Part shown: positions 9,675-21,599 of the stretch, one piece after another
Position numbering within the stretch: the first letter of the stretch is position 1
Layout: each line of letters starts with the position of its first letter
Assembly: GCA_916613615.1 (NCBI GenBank)
Contig: OU744731.1
Location: 56,488,289 to 56,552,288 of the forward strand
Direction: 5' to 3'
Source of the DNA: Steromphala cineraria
Lineage: Eukaryota; Mollusca; Gastropoda; Trochida; Trochidae
DNA: 64,000 bases
Position numbers and translations under genes: made by a program
Notes under the pieces: model-generated
Told to the model about the DNA's origin: nothing
What the model saw: only the letters and a program-made list of their open reading frames with translations
The model's database searches: none

Positions 9675-10545
9675 TTAAAGTTCAGTTCCATTCGAATTTA
9701 ATTTATATATTTTATTGTCAATTTGTATTTTTTCAAAATGTAAGGTTGCATATTTACCCTCGTCCCTAGCTTTATCCTAGAATGATTTATGTTTTCGTCT
9801 AACTTGTCGAATTCTCTCCGTGAAGTCCTGCGAGATATTCACATCCTGGTCCCGTAGTTTCGGGGTTGATTTCAGGATTCGTGCCTTGGATTTGTAGTCC
9901 TGGAACGATACAAGTACTGGACGATTGCCACGGGATCTTGTTGACATTCGACGATCACTGGCAATGTCCACCGATTCCTCAATTTCAAGCACATCGTGAA
10001 TCACTTCACGTACTTTACCTTCTTTGGTACCTGTGGCCTCGTTACGATCTTCGGGGATATTGTGGAAATCAAATTATTCATTCTAGCTTTTTTTTCCATG
10101 TAATCAATTTTCTCATTGAGTTCTTCTGTGGTCTTTCTAGGCTCCGCGTTTTCTTCTGAACTTTGGTTGACGTTTTCTTCAATTTCTGCTATTTTCACAG
10201 TTAAGACCTTAAAGTTTTTTTTCATATCTGTTCTCAAATCTTTCAGTTCCTTGCACATGTCTGACCGATCGCGAAGTTTTCGAATCAAATCCACAACATT
10301 TTCGTCTGCTTTCTTCACGTCGTCGAGTGTACTTTCCCGTGTACACGGAGTTTTTGGTGGCCCCGGTTCTTCTCGACATCACCGCTGACCAGAAATAATA
10401 GTAGCGAGGCGAAGAGACAACGTTTCAAACCTGCCTTCGCGCCTCCTAGCATGCTTCGCACGTGCATAAACACGGCGTGTCTTCTTCGGACTCGCTTCAG
10501 CATGGACGATACATAGGTTGTCACAAAACAGCCTGGAAGCTTCAT
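9675..10545 (-). pseudogene. non-LTR retrotransposon ORF1 with N-terminal 2A-like sequence, frameshifted
   Basis: The frame starts at 10545 (MKLPGCFVTTYVSSMLKRVR), passes a hydrophobic run LFASLLLFLVS and reaches GDVEKN (10366-10383). A one-base loss there moves the expected PGP into the next frame, which continues as a lysine/glutamate-rich coiled coil (DENVVDLIRKLRDR, KELKDLRTDMKKNFK, VKIAEIEENV). Near 10060 a second shift leads to VIHDVLEIEESVDI and the RRM-like part GNRPVLVSFQDYKSKARIL, then KLRDQDVNISQDFTERIRQV. A stop lies at about 9777, after which DKARDEGKYATLHFEKIQID continues to a stop at 9675-9677. ORF1 proteins of this class bind element RNA. The 2A-like leader could release the short N-terminal piece or act as a targeting signal; neither can be shown here. 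Confidence 0.82.
10360..10383 (-). other. 2A-like motif in ORF1, split by a one-base deletion
   Basis: The codons read GDVEKN and then RG instead of PGP. Shifting by one base at 10365-10366 gives PGP followed directly by the ORF1 coiled-coil frame. The upstream SLLLFLVSGDVE context matches 2A sequences well. Confidence 0.75.
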
Positions 10546-12100
10546 TAAAAAAAACTTTTCACACCTTTAATGTCACTTTTCGGCTTCAATAATACTAATA
10601 CTGTATATCTATTCAGTGGTATGGTATTATGAGTATTTATGTCTTTCTAATGCTGTTTTTACGCGATGCATTTCTAAGTGTTGTGAAGTTGAATGTTAAG
10701 AAACCATCGTGAATTCTTTGCACTTTATTGAGTTTTAAAATATTCAAGCAAATGTGTCAGATAATGTAGTAATTTATGCTTGATTTATATTCTAATCACC
10801 CTTAAAAAAAGCTGAAATTATCATTACGTTTATCAAAGTTCACTTCAATGTGTTAAACGTGTTTTCGTGAATTCAAGCTGTTAATGTCAGCCTGTTCTTG
10901 AAGATCTTTGGTAGAAGAGAGAATTACCCTGTGATCCCTGATGAACGACCAATCAATCATCCTAACGTGACATGATGTCGCAATCTTGAGATAGCTTGTT
11001 TCTACTTATTGTCTGGTTAAACAAACGATGGTTCAAGGGAAATGAGTATGTCATAAAGTCAATGTCGGTAAGTCCTCCCAAAGATCTAAGCAATACTTTT
11101 CTGTCTGGTACTTAGATTCATGTAAGTCCTCCTCTATCTATGGTTTCGAAGTTATCTCATGGAGCTCCACAAACCGGTCGTAGGTAAATGTCTATTGCGA
11201 GAGAGAGAGAGAGAGTAATTTGGTACAGACACTCAAGTTTTTGTTTATTCTTCTGTCTGGTTTGTATAAACAGATAACCTTCATCTGTAGCCTGGTGGAT
11301 TCTATTTAAGATTTTGCTGGGAGCTTCAAATGTATATTAATTTAACAAAAACGTTACATTGGTGTCTCCCATATGTAGCCTTTTTCTTTTTTTAAAACTA
11401 GTATATCAAGATACAAACTATTCTTATGAATTACATACATTTCATACTTGTCAATGCCCCCTCCTCAACGCGACATTATACTCAGCAGCATTCGTCCGTA
11501 TGTCCCGATTCTTTTTAACTGGTCAAATTTAGATGATTGATTTAAATTTGAATACCAAAATGGATTTCATTTAGCATTGGACTATGATAATGTGACAAGT
11601 GGTCAGCTTGATTAGCGCACAATGTAGTATTTATGAGGGATTACATTTCATGTCACATATCAATTTATCAAAGTCCATTTTACATTGTTACATTGTAAAG
11701 CGTGTACTATCTATTTGCCATGTTGTTAAAACTCCACACTGTTGAAAAAAACTTGTAAACAAGTCAAAATGCGACGAATCCAGTCATCTTTAAAATGATA
11801 TCTACATCAAGTGTCGTCTGAAATATTATATTATTCATATCTACATTTACTTCACGTGAGACCCCTTCACCTACATGTATATATGTTCTTACTTTTTAGT
11901 TACACTTACAGATATTGTTATTAGATATATAAAACCAACTTGTTCCAAACTTCATCTTCTTCATATGTTTTTAAATGTTACTTGGGCTCCTTGGAAAACT
12001 TCTAATAATACAAATCACTTTAATGTACAAGCGGAAATCCTATGAGAAAATAAATTGATTCCATTCATTCTGCGATAGTGAAATTATAGTAAATCAAAGC
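10546..12100. other. no gene seen; short GA microsatellite
   Basis: Unremarkable AT-rich DNA. A GAGAGAGAGAGAGAGA run lies at about 11199-11215. Confidence 0.5.
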
Positions 12101-12426
12101 CAATAACTTCTAAGTCATTTCTATCCAACAAATTATTTCTTAATTCGTATCTCCTGTTAAAGACCAGAAACTCGTTTTCATGGTTAATAAAGTTATCCTA
12201 CAAAATAAGAAAAAAATGTAATACATCACAATGTTCTTAAGTCAATTGTAGCAGTTCTAGAATGAGCGTACCAATAACTTCTAAGTCATTTCTGGATTCG
12301 TATCTCCTCTTAGAGGCCAGTAGCTCGTTTTCATGGTAAAAAGAGTTATACTACAAAATAAGATAAAAATGTTATACAATATAATGTTCTTATGTCAATT
12401 GTAGCAGTTCTAGAATGAGCGTACCA
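12101..12426. repeat. two-copy tandem repeat, units about 171 and 155 bp
   Basis: Both 12101-12271 and 12272-12426 begin CCAATAACTTCTAAGTCATT (12101 lacks the first C context) and end TTGTAGCAGTTCTAGAATGA plus GCGTACC. The second unit lacks about 17 bp after TCATTTCT. Identity is high enough to be obvious by eye. Confidence 0.85.
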
Positions 12427-13769
12427 TGGTCCGCAAAAATACTTGGAATAATAACCAAGCCTTAACTTAATAAAAGGTGTTTGTCAAAACATGACCGCAA
12501 AGAGTTTTCACTGAATATTTTATATATTCGTCTATGTTTTTTTTAAAAATTTCTTTGATAATATTACATGTAAGTTTAAAATTTTGTGTTGAGAAAATGA
12601 GCTTGCAATTCCACTTCCAATCACATATTGTTTTGGGACAACCAGGTGGCTCCATTAGTTTTGAACATTCAAAATCTTGACCTGTATAAGATGATGCCAG
12701 ACACAGAGAAACAATTACATGATTTAATGCGAAATTATTTTATCAGTTAATGTTAAATGACATGACTCACAAGCAGGACTGGTTTGAAAAGGCCTGGTCA
12801 GGACACTATGTGAATATTTCTATTTTAATATGCCCTAAAGGAAAAAAACATAACATCTTCACCTGTTTACAAACAAAGCTGTTATCAAACAAATGCAAAC
12901 CAATCACTAACATGAGGGTGCTGCTTGCATGTGTCAGTGTCAGACATATTAAGCAAAACGATTTTGAGAGAGGAAGAAATCATTGTGTTGCTACAGGATG
13001 TTCAACAGAGAAGTTTCTCATTCATTGGATGAAACATAATCTCTGTGTAACAGTTCTCTGTGTGAAACCGCCCTGATACCTCTATAAAATGTCAGGAAGG
13101 TATTAGGTTTGACCCTTTTATTCTTTTGAGTAGTATATAGGTATTAAAACGCGGGGATACTTCACTACTTCACTAGCTCTCAGATTCAATCTTTGCTCCA
13201 ATATACAATCGCCTGTGCAAGTTAAAATCTTTATATCTATCGTAGCAAATGTTTAACAAGACCCTATTTAATTCTCTATCTTTAAACAGAATATCACAAC
13301 AAATCATTCAAAGCTTGTATTCCGAGTCGATTCTTTCAGCAAGATATACCATTTCCCCACTGTTCCTAGTTATGAATATCTATTCCCCGAGGAAACTTCT
13401 AATCAAGAATCAAATATGCATATTGGAAAAATGATAAAATCATGATTTTGAAAATTAATATTAATCTTCTCCGACTTCTCTGTATCAATACATACTTTCA
13501 TATATGCTTCTCCATGAATAATATTTCTTACCATTAATTGCATAAATTGCATATACAGGTTTAAGTGTCTTCCCAAAAAACATGAAAATGTGAATACTGA
13601 ATATTGGAAATAGTATGAACAATTATGAATTATAATATTTAAGAACTAATGTACACATAGATAGCTCTAGTCGTTAAGGCAGAGTGGTCGAAAAAATATA
13701 TGCTTCTTGTAATGGTAATACGTCAAAGGTAAATTTACATTACGTTTTGTTTCTTGAAAGATATTAGCT
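12427..13769. other. no gene or clear repeat seen
   Basis: A 108-aa frame (12750-13076) has no recognisable motif. The remainder is AT-rich and featureless. Confidence 0.35.
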
Positions 13770-14810
13770 TTAGCAAATGTTTTTGTGTTTCCAATGACGC
13801 TTGAGCATGTTTTTATTATCCCCTGTTAGTTATGTCCTGTTGCTTTACAATTTCCTTACAAGCTTTAGGCTGATAGGCTTTTATTTAATTCTTTTCAAAT
13901 TACAATTTCTTGTTCAAATTATACCCTCTGACTGTCAAGGCACATGCTCATTTTACTTTTAATCTGCACATACTGTGTGTCACAAGCAATAATTCAGAAG
14001 TGCTGAGAACTGTGCTCTTCGAACTGACAGATAACTTCCTCACTGCCTCTGGCCATATAGCATGTACTAGCATATTGGACAAGTGAGATATGTTACTCGC
14101 TGCATTCGAAAAAAACTTCATTCCAAAAGCCACAGTTGCCCCTTAACTTGGTCCTTTTTATGAAACAAGCAGTAAAACAGCTGTTAAACTTCCATGCACC
14201 TAAATTTTGCGAAGTTCCGAAATGAAAGTGACTTTTAATACATTAAATTTATAAAAGTCAACAATATGTATCTTTGATTTTAAACAACTTGTAATAAACT
14301 CACATCAAGTAGTCAAGGCCTTGACATATAAAGATGTGGGCAATGTTTACGGAATGTGTGATGACTTACAATTCTCCGACCAACAGTTGAGGGGATATAG
14401 TAATACCAACTATCCAATCCGTCTGTCTGTCCGTCCGTCTGAGGACGTTCCTGTCCCGCCCATAGTAAAACTATTAATCCGATTGTTTTCAAATGGCACT
14501 GTCAAATGTTGTTTAAAAGACGTCTACTTTTATATGGTCTGGATAATTGAATATCTAAGTTATGGAAAGTAAACAGTTATTCAGTTGGTCTGGGTCTTAG
14601 TGAACAACATTGACTTTTTTACTTATTATGTTTCTGTATTTGAAGGTAACCATATTCAAATAGTAAGTGCAACAGCACCATCATATCATATAGGAAAAAA
14701 GAAGATGATAAAGGAAAAGGGACGGCTTCAGTTATACGAGAATCCATGTTATTGCTTTTCTTTGGAGCAATTTTCCACATTCTGATGGCTAATATAATTG
14801 AATGTGAAAA
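13770..14810. repeat. dispersed repeat family R-alpha, copy 2
   Basis: Shares ordered blocks with 50600-51300 (CAATTTCCTT.C.AGCTTTAGGC, CAATAATTCA, AACTTCCTCA..GCCTCTGGCC, GCATGT.CTAGCATATTGGAC) and with 6200-6790 (CTTAACTTGGTCCTTT, AAAGTCAACAATATGTATCTTT, GGAGCAATTTT...GCTAATATAATTG). Compared with copy 1 it contains an extra block at about 14375-14700 that carries the CTGTCTGTCCGTCCG motif. Confidence 0.65.
14375..14560 (+). repeat. CTGTCTGTCCGTCCG-type repeat fragment, copy 1
   Basis: CCGACCAACAGTTGAGGGGA is followed by TATAGTAATACCAAC, CTGTCTGTCCGTCCGTCTGAGGAC, then AAAACTATTAATCCGATTGTTTTCAAAT. It matches the order in 50078-50578, which has CCCCGACCAACGGTCCGGGG, AGTAATACCAACGATTCC and AACTATTCATCCGATTTATTTCAAAT. 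I know such blocks as common in molluscan DNA; the mechanism of spread is unclear to me. Confidence 0.65.
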
Positions 14811-16110
14811 GCTGCCATTACCTAAATAAGTTTAAATTATTTAAGCCTTTCCAGATTTTCTTAAACAATTATCATTATAAAAGTAACCACTGATGCTTCT
14901 CTTGTATAATTATGTAAATTTATACTTAACTTCCAATCGACATCAAAGCATAAAGGAACAAGACAAAAAAACAGGTGCATCACCCCAAGATACTTAAAGC
15001 AACCGCATTGATATTTGTAGTACAAACCCACCAAATATCTTCGTAACAATGCTTTAAATAAACAGCCAGGCAAAAGAAAATCCCCCTCAGTTTGTTTAAA
15101 TTTACTGAATATCTAAGAGGCATGTGATGTATTAAGTTATGGCATGTTTACAATTACACATATTTGCATTAGTTTGAAAAAATGATTAGGTAATATTTTG
15201 TTAAAATATCTTTGTTTAGAGAAGGCTTGGGTAGGAAATAGAATTTTCACTATCATGACCCTAACTATGTTTAAGAGGTTGTCAATATATAAGGGCCGAT
15301 TTATTTATTTTCACATAGAATGTGATTTATTTGTTGATAAAGCATTTGTGTTATATCAAAATTGAATTTTGGAAATTTCATTAAAAAACACTTTAAAGTA
15401 TTATATGTTTGTCACAGAAAATCAGTAAAGATTCCGTTCAATTGGAAAAGGTAATTCACCCTTTTTGATTACAAATGTTCATTAATAAGTTAAAAGCAAT
15501 GTAAATTTTAATTCAACCTTATTTAGGAATCCGATATCTCACCTCCCAATACTACTCAAAAATAAGAAAACTGTTGAAAAGCACAAGTCTTTTGGATACG
15601 AAAATCTTTTCGAAGCGTCTATGTTAAATAGAGTAACGAAATCTTGCTTGAAATGGTATTAAAACAAAGATGCAAAAAAGGGCAATGTTCTTGGCATTTA
15701 GAGTGTTTAAGCCTGTCTCATTACAACCGCTCGGTTCCTTTTAGAAACAATTGTATTTGGTTTGCGTGGCAGTGTACAAACAAGGGAAGTTTACATTTTA
15801 GAAATAAATTTGACAAGTTCACTCGATGTTTTTATGTGATCATTAAACGTGACTCGGAATTTAACAACATGTCTTCGTTCTGTTTGCAGTTGAAGCAAGT
15901 CAGCTCTGTAGTCGATTTATTGACAAATATGTCTCTTTTTAGAATAATGAGAGGTCTTAAGTGCAAAGTCATGCTAGCTAGGTATTGGTTTGAAACAAAT
16001 TTAGCTTTAACTGCTGTATTAAATTCTTTCTAGCCATTAATTTACACCAAATGCCTTCATGGTAACTAATTTAATTTTGTAAAGTCGGCATAAGTTACTT
16101 TTATGTTAAC
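14811..16110. other. no gene supported
   Basis: A 129-aa frame (15644-16033, plus) is cysteine- and phenylalanine-rich but matches nothing I recognise, and no splice context supports it. The rest is AT-rich. Confidence 0.35.
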
Positions 16111-16305
16111 AGATGATTTCATTCATGATATTTTATTTCCACCAGCAAAGTGAATTGGTAACATTGTTATGTTTGGAATCACACCTTTTTGAATAAAACA
16201 TATTTTGTGTCTTGACTCCTTGATGAAACCATTGAAACATGTGTGAATTCTTATTGGCTTCATGTAATTTTTTATGTCTTTATTATATATATATAAACAA
16301 AACAT
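16111..16305. repeat. interspersed repeat, related to a Penelope 3' flank and to 18070-18165
   Basis: 16111-16215 repeats almost exactly at 18070-18165 (TTCATGATATTTTATTTCCA, then AGTGAATTGGTAACATTGTT and GGAATCACACCTTTTTGAAT). 16206-16300 (CTCCTTGATGAAACCATTGA, AACATGT, TTATTGGCTTCATGTAATTTTT) resembles 26665-26750, just downstream of the Penelope-like coding remnant. Confidence 0.6.
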
Positions 16306-16429
16306 ATGTATTATATTGAGGCGTTATTTGTTTTCGATTGATTATGTACTGCGAGATGAACAAACAGTGATTTACATAACTACCCCAAGATAAAACTACA
16401 TATTTCACCTAATGATCAGCTTTCATTAG

Positions 16430-17760
16430 CTGCAAATATAATGTCATCAAAGAGAACATTCTCAAAATCAAATTTCTGTTCCAATTGCAAACAATATTTT
16501 GTCGAAAACTGCTACACAAGTCAATTATAATTGGACAAAGAAGAAACACTTAACTGATGAGGCGGGACTACAATACATTTGATATCAATAGACATTTTAT
16601 TTTAATCGTCTCAAATTTGTTTCCTTTTTACTTTCAAATTTACATTCTTAAATTTTTTTATTGGATCGTCAAAAAGGAGTTTTGCTCATTTCAAATGTAC
16701 TTTTTGAAATATTTCTTCGATGTTGCAGTGATGAATAACTGTTGGTTTAAACTCGTGAAGGCACTTCATCCACCAAGCTGGTGAAATGGGAACCTGAAAC
16801 TAATTGGTCGCACTTTACGCTTGATAGCAGTTTTGTACAATTCCCTCAGGGTAATGGTGACTAGCATCTAGAAATAGCGCTATAAATGTCCTCATTATTA
16901 TTATTATCATACATGTATCTACATGTATTTAAATACATGATAAAAATCAAGATGAATAGTGAACCAAACTTACCTTCAATTTAAACATTATGGTTGAGTG
17001 CTGTTAATCAAACAAATCAAAACGAAAAAATGTATGATGCTCATCAAATAAACATCATACGTTCATGATAAGTTCTATTTTACATATTAAATATTGTTAT
17101 CAAAATAAAGAGCCAATATTGTATTACAAATGGTTGTCGACAGTTGGGTATTTACAGTCTATTTTATGTGTGGTCGTCAAAGAAAACATTCTCAAAATCA
17201 AATTTCTTTTCAAAATGCAATCAATTGGACAAAGAAAAAACTAATGAGGCTGACTTAAATAAATTTGACATCAATAGACATGTCCTTTTAATCATATCAT
17301 TTTCAATTTCAAATTGACACTCTTAAACATCTTTTATTTGATCCTCAAAGGGGTTTTGCTCATTTTAATGGTACTTTTTGAACTATTTCTGCGATGTTGC
17401 AGTGATGAATAACTGTTGTTTTGAATTCTTTAAGGCACTTCAACTACATTGCACTCAGTTCAGTTCACCCAGCTGTCAAAATGGGTACCTGATACTGGAT
17501 GTACGAGCCTATTTGGTCATATCTAAATACATGATAATCATCAAGATGAATAGTGAACCAAACTTGCATTTACTTTCAACATTATGTTTGAGTGCTTTTA
17601 ATCAAACAAACCAAAACGAAAAATGTATGATGTTTATCAAATAAACTTAATATGTTCATGATAAGTTCTACATATCAGATATTTTAAACAGAATAAAGAG
17701 CCAATATTGTATGTGACACAACATTGTGCTACATTTACAATTGGTTTTCGACAGTTGGGC
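16430..17760. repeat. diverged tandem duplication, unit about 700 bp
   Basis: 16440-17150 and 17165-17760 share, in order: CATTCTCAAAATCAAATTTC, ATTGGACAAAGAA, ATCAATAGACAT, GTTTTGCTCATTT, GATGTTGCAGTGATGAATAA, AAGGCACTTCA, ATCAAGATGAATAGTGAACC, AATCAAACAAA, TTCATGATAAGTTCTA, ATAAAGAGCCAATATTGTAT and CGACAGTTGGG. A TTATTATTATTAT patch at about 16888-16903 is present only in the first unit. Confidence 0.8.
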
Positions 17761-17764
17761 AAAA

Positions 17765-18060
17765 CAAAATCAGTATTTCCAGCAGGTCGGTCATTAAATT
17801 GAATAACCCTACCAAAATAACTGATTAATGTATTTGGTGACAAATGAGGTATAAAGGTGATAGCTGAACTGTCATTGATCACCATGATTGATGTGTCTGG
17901 CTATTCATCGTTCATAATCATTATGAGGAAGTTTCTCTGCCACCTACATCCTGGATTTTATCACCATCAGGAATCAGTTAACGTTCAAGGTGAATATTGA
18001 TCACTTTTTGTTTCAGTAAAGTAGCACATAAACAACTTCTTGGACACGTACCCCTGAAAG
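17765..18060. repeat. interspersed repeat family R-beta, copy 1
   Basis: Contains CAGGTCGGT, GTGTCTGGCT.TTCAT and CATCCTGGATTTTATCACC, then ATATTGATC..TTT.TTTC.GTAAA. The same order occurs at 28370-28660, and the second half at 24100-24290 and 29320-29515. Confidence 0.65.
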
Positions 18061-18069
18061 CTCATTCAT

Positions 18070-18165
18070 TCATGATATTTTATTTCCACCAACAAAGTGA
18101 ATTGGTAACATTGTTATGTTTGGAATCACACCTTTTTGAATAATACATATTTTGTGTCTTGTCGG
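18070..18165. repeat. second copy of the 16111-16215 repeat
   Basis: About 95 bp nearly identical to 16111-16215, ending at TTTTGTGTCTTG. Confidence 0.8.
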
Positions 18166-19335
18166 GCCAAGTCCCATGTTGGATTCCATACCAGCAGTTA
18201 TTTTAGATAGTAAACAATAAACATTTGTTCACTATCTAAATGGCATTTATTCTAAGTGAATTCTGTTTTGGATCAAAGCTGTTGTAGCACTTTGCAGATA
18301 AGTAAACTAATTTGAGGCAATGCATGCACAGGACAATCAATTGATACATAATTAATCTAAATAAATTTAGATAAACAGATTACATATCGAGTACTCCTGT
18401 TAGTATGATTGCAATGCACAAATTGAGTTCCTATAGTTAAGCTAACAAGTTATTGACTATGCTATTGCTACTGGCTGTATTTGTAAATTTGTTTGCCGAC
18501 AATGATACACCTTTATTTTTAAAGGAAGTTATGCAACTAACTATGGATTATACTCTCCAACCAGTCAAACAGTTGTTTGATTGTCATACATTTGCATCAT
18601 TTTTATTCAATGCACTTGAAGATATATTCAAAGAGGTGAGCGAACCAATAAAGCAAAACACACATTGTGCCTTAATAACGCAACACATTCATAAAAGGTG
18701 ATAGGAAATATATAACAGTAGATACGATTGCTCGGAAATACCACTCATCGTATCAGGATTAAACTCAAATGGAAAGACTTAAACAAATCAAAGCTGACAG
18801 CGGTCGGGGCTGTGGTGGTCGCTATGGGTAAAACGTGTTTGAAAGCTCAATCAGGGTTAGATTGGGGAAGTGACGAATCGTAATTTTCCAACTGATTATA
18901 ACATTGTTTTACATTGAATGATGTATGCTGACCCGATGAACCACAATATTGCACTTCTCCAGTTATACTATGAGGCCGAGTCATGTTTCTTTTAAACTAG
19001 TTTTTTAATCATTATTTTATATGTGAGCGTGCTTCAAAAGTTGTTTTGTGAGAATTGTAAAGTTTTTCTGTAAGGCTTTTCGAAACAAAATTATGGTACA
19101 GTTTTGTTTCATTTTTTCTGGAACAGGTTTGAGTGTGTCAGTTTTAGTATTCTTTTGACAATTCTTTTTAATCATATAAATCATATACTTTGTTAATTGA
19201 AGATCGATTTCTTCTGTTCAAGAAGAGGAGAGGAAAAATAATTAAATTTCTGTATTAGTTTTATACATTATCTATAATAGAAAATACAAAATTAACAATT
19301 ATATTCAAAAGTTATCTTTTAAAATATGTTTAATT
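18166..19335. other. no gene seen; short hairpin
   Basis: A small foldback lies at about 18202-18241 (TTTAGATAGT... with ...ACTATCTAAA). An 82-aa frame at 18453-18701 has no recognisable motif. Confidence 0.4.
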
Positions 19336-19338
19336 GTT

Positions 19339-20247
19339 ATGTATTCATACAACGAGAGGGCACTTCTTGAACAGATGGTATGTTCCATGCGACTTTTGAA
19401 ATATGTACTGTGTAAGGAAACTTTGAACAAAATCTATCACATGTTTATTAGGCCAAATCTGGAATACGCATGCGAAGTATGGGACGGAAGTACTCTTGAA
19501 TTAATAAACAAATTAGAACAGATTCAACTGCAAGCAGCAGGAATAGTTACTGGTCTACCTAAGTATACATCTCGTAAATTTCTTTATTTTGAAACTGGCT
19601 GGGAAACATTGCAGGACAGGCGGAGAAAAAGAAAATTAAATTTGATGTACAAGATTCAAAATGGATTAGCACCACAATATCTTTCAGATCTTCTTCCTCA
19701 GAATGTTGGTTCTAAATCTAATTATTATTTACGTAACTCTTCAAACATATCCACTCCTTACTCAAGACTAAAACATTCACAAGATTCCTTCTTTCCATCA
19801 ACTATATGTTCTTGGAATGTTTTACCAGCCAATTACCGCCAGGCGAAAACCGTTTCAAAATTTAAATCATGCATAGCTCAAAAGTACGAGTACGCACCAT
19901 TATATTTTTCATTTGGGAAAAGGAAATTAAATATTATCCATACCAAATTAAGATATACTGTGAGCTCTTTAAATTATGATTTGTATAAGGTTGGAATAAA
20001 AACAAATCCTGAATGCACATGTGGTTACCATGTTGAGAACGCTTATCATTATATGTTTCAATGTACATTGTATAACAATCAAAGAGAAAATTTGATGTCT
20101 TTGTTACAGCACATAACTGTGCCTGCATGTATCATAATAGATCTTAAACTCTTGCTTGAAGGAAGTGCAGACCTATCATTATGTCAGAATAGAAGATTAT
20201 TTATGTTAGTGCAAACTTATATCAGTGACACTAAACGATTTGATTAG
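19339..20247 (+). pseudogene. 5'-truncated non-LTR retrotransposon: C-terminal part of reverse transcriptase ORF2
   Basis: A 302-aa open frame matches the region after the RT thumb of CR1/Jockey-type ORF2 proteins: LNKIYHMFIRPNLEYACEVW, LEQIQLQAAGIVTGLP, YFETGWETLQDRRRKRKLNL, IQNGLAPQYLSDLLP and STICSWNVLP. RKLNIIHTKLRYTVSSLNYD comes next, and finally a cysteine/histidine cluster CTCGYHVENAYHYMFQC (CxC-x8-H-x4-C). Catalytic RT motifs and the endonuclease are absent, because 5' truncation is the usual outcome of incomplete reverse transcription. The apparent start codon at 19339 is therefore not a real start. Unusually, no stop interrupts the remaining frame, so the insertion may be fairly young. 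AATAAA follows at 20402-20407. Confidence 0.9.
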
Positions 20248-20401
20248 CATATTGATGTAATTTAATTCTCTTAACTAAATCCTACTTTGCTCTTGTTCAC
20301 TATCTGTCATTTTGGTTTGTTAATATATGTGAATCGATTTTGTACATACTTAGGAGAGGGTATTTTAAGTTGGACAACTTGTTCCCAATCCTTTTCATGT
20401 G

Positions 20402-20407
20402 AATAAA
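20402..20407 (+). promoter_or_regulatory. polyadenylation signal of the retrotransposon tail
   Basis: AATAAA lies about 155 bases after the ORF2 stop codon, a plausible 3' UTR length for this element. Confidence 0.4.
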
Positions 20408-20409
20408 AT

Positions 20410-21599
20410 ATGTTTAAGCTAAACTTCTTGAACAAAAATACTGTTGTGACATGGTATTTTTGTGACATACATGTAATTAGATTTAAGAAATTTAGACCAA
20501 ATTAAGCTATATCTAAATACCTCGATATATTGTATCCAACCTCCATAAGTATCCTCATGAAACGAAAATATGATCATGAAAATGAAAAATCTTTGACTGC
20601 TGTTAAAACAAATTAGCGTTTATGATATTTTACTTATCTTTAAGGACAAGCTGGTATATCTATTTTGTTTTAAGCTGGATTATCAGATTGATTCATTTCT
20701 GAGCAAAATAAAAAGCAAGGGATGCCGTTTGAACCAGATTCTGATAGTCTTTTAGCAATTAACATAAAAGTCGAAATCCGAGCCCAGTTTTGCATGAGTA
20801 TTAGAACATCTTAATGAATATATATTAGAAAAAGTTGTATACCTTGCGCATAAGAACACAATATCTTCGCAATTTCCTCTATATTTCATTATTTCGCCCT
20901 CATTTGTTTTTTCAAGACTCTTGTCTCAAGGTTGTCCTACATTGATATTTTAAGGAACAGGAGACAAATAGTTTCTCTTTGAATAGAGCCATCGATCATA
21001 CTTATTTTGCTTTCAAGACTGCGGATTTCTTTACCTTCTGTTTTTTAAAAAAAACTTTGATAGTAGTCTTTTTGACAAAATAGTCTGTCACTCTCACAAA
21101 CTGTTCTGAAAAGTGGACTGATATTTTTGTTGCCTATTTCTTGATGTTACATGATAAATGCAAAATATGCTACGAGAATAGCATATTGTTGATGAAGTCA
21201 GTTGCAGATTGTAACAATAAACTATACATAGTCAATTCGTAAGTGCAATCTTATTTTTGTCATAATTTTGATGTTCAGATGGAAAAAAAGAACGAACATC
21301 TCTGTGACATACCATCATTCTGTGATTATCGTACACAATTAGAAGCATGTGCATAGGGAACTATTTTGTAAGACTCATTATTGCAATTTTATTGTGTTTT
21401 TCCCCGCCTCAAGTAGAGGTTGCATAACACCTGATCTTTAAAAAGTAGCTACAAACTAAAATTATGTCTTAACAGAGAAATGCAGAAACATTAAAAAAGA
21501 AAAAGGGGCAGCTGCTCCCGAATAATAGTCATGCTGCTGGAAATAGTTACAGTTAGGTATGCAATTTAACAGGTTTACTCTGCACATCAAATTGCTCTC
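20410..21599. other. no gene or clear repeat seen
   Basis: AT-rich, with nothing recognised on either strand. Confidence 0.35.

Larger units (their letters stand above)
8313..10545 (-). mobile_element. non-LTR retrotransposon (ORF1 with 2A-like start, beginning of ORF2) interrupted by an LTR element
   Basis: On the minus strand, ORF1 runs from 10545 to 9675. ORF2 endonuclease sequence begins near 9575 with INFVIWNVEG. It is cut at 9543 by the LTR element inserted at 8405-9537 and resumes at 8404 with LKRTLSSSCFMEFINRF. Removing the insertion and one copy of its 5-bp target duplication keeps one frame across the site. Only the first part of ORF2 survives; the rest is lost before the segment at 8173-8312. 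The element is broken by frameshifts and stops. Clade uncertain (APE-type). Confidence 0.85.

Noticed and set aside
15644..16033. 129-aa frame as a gene
   Set aside because: No known motif, no upstream or downstream gene structure, length possible by chance in 64 kb.
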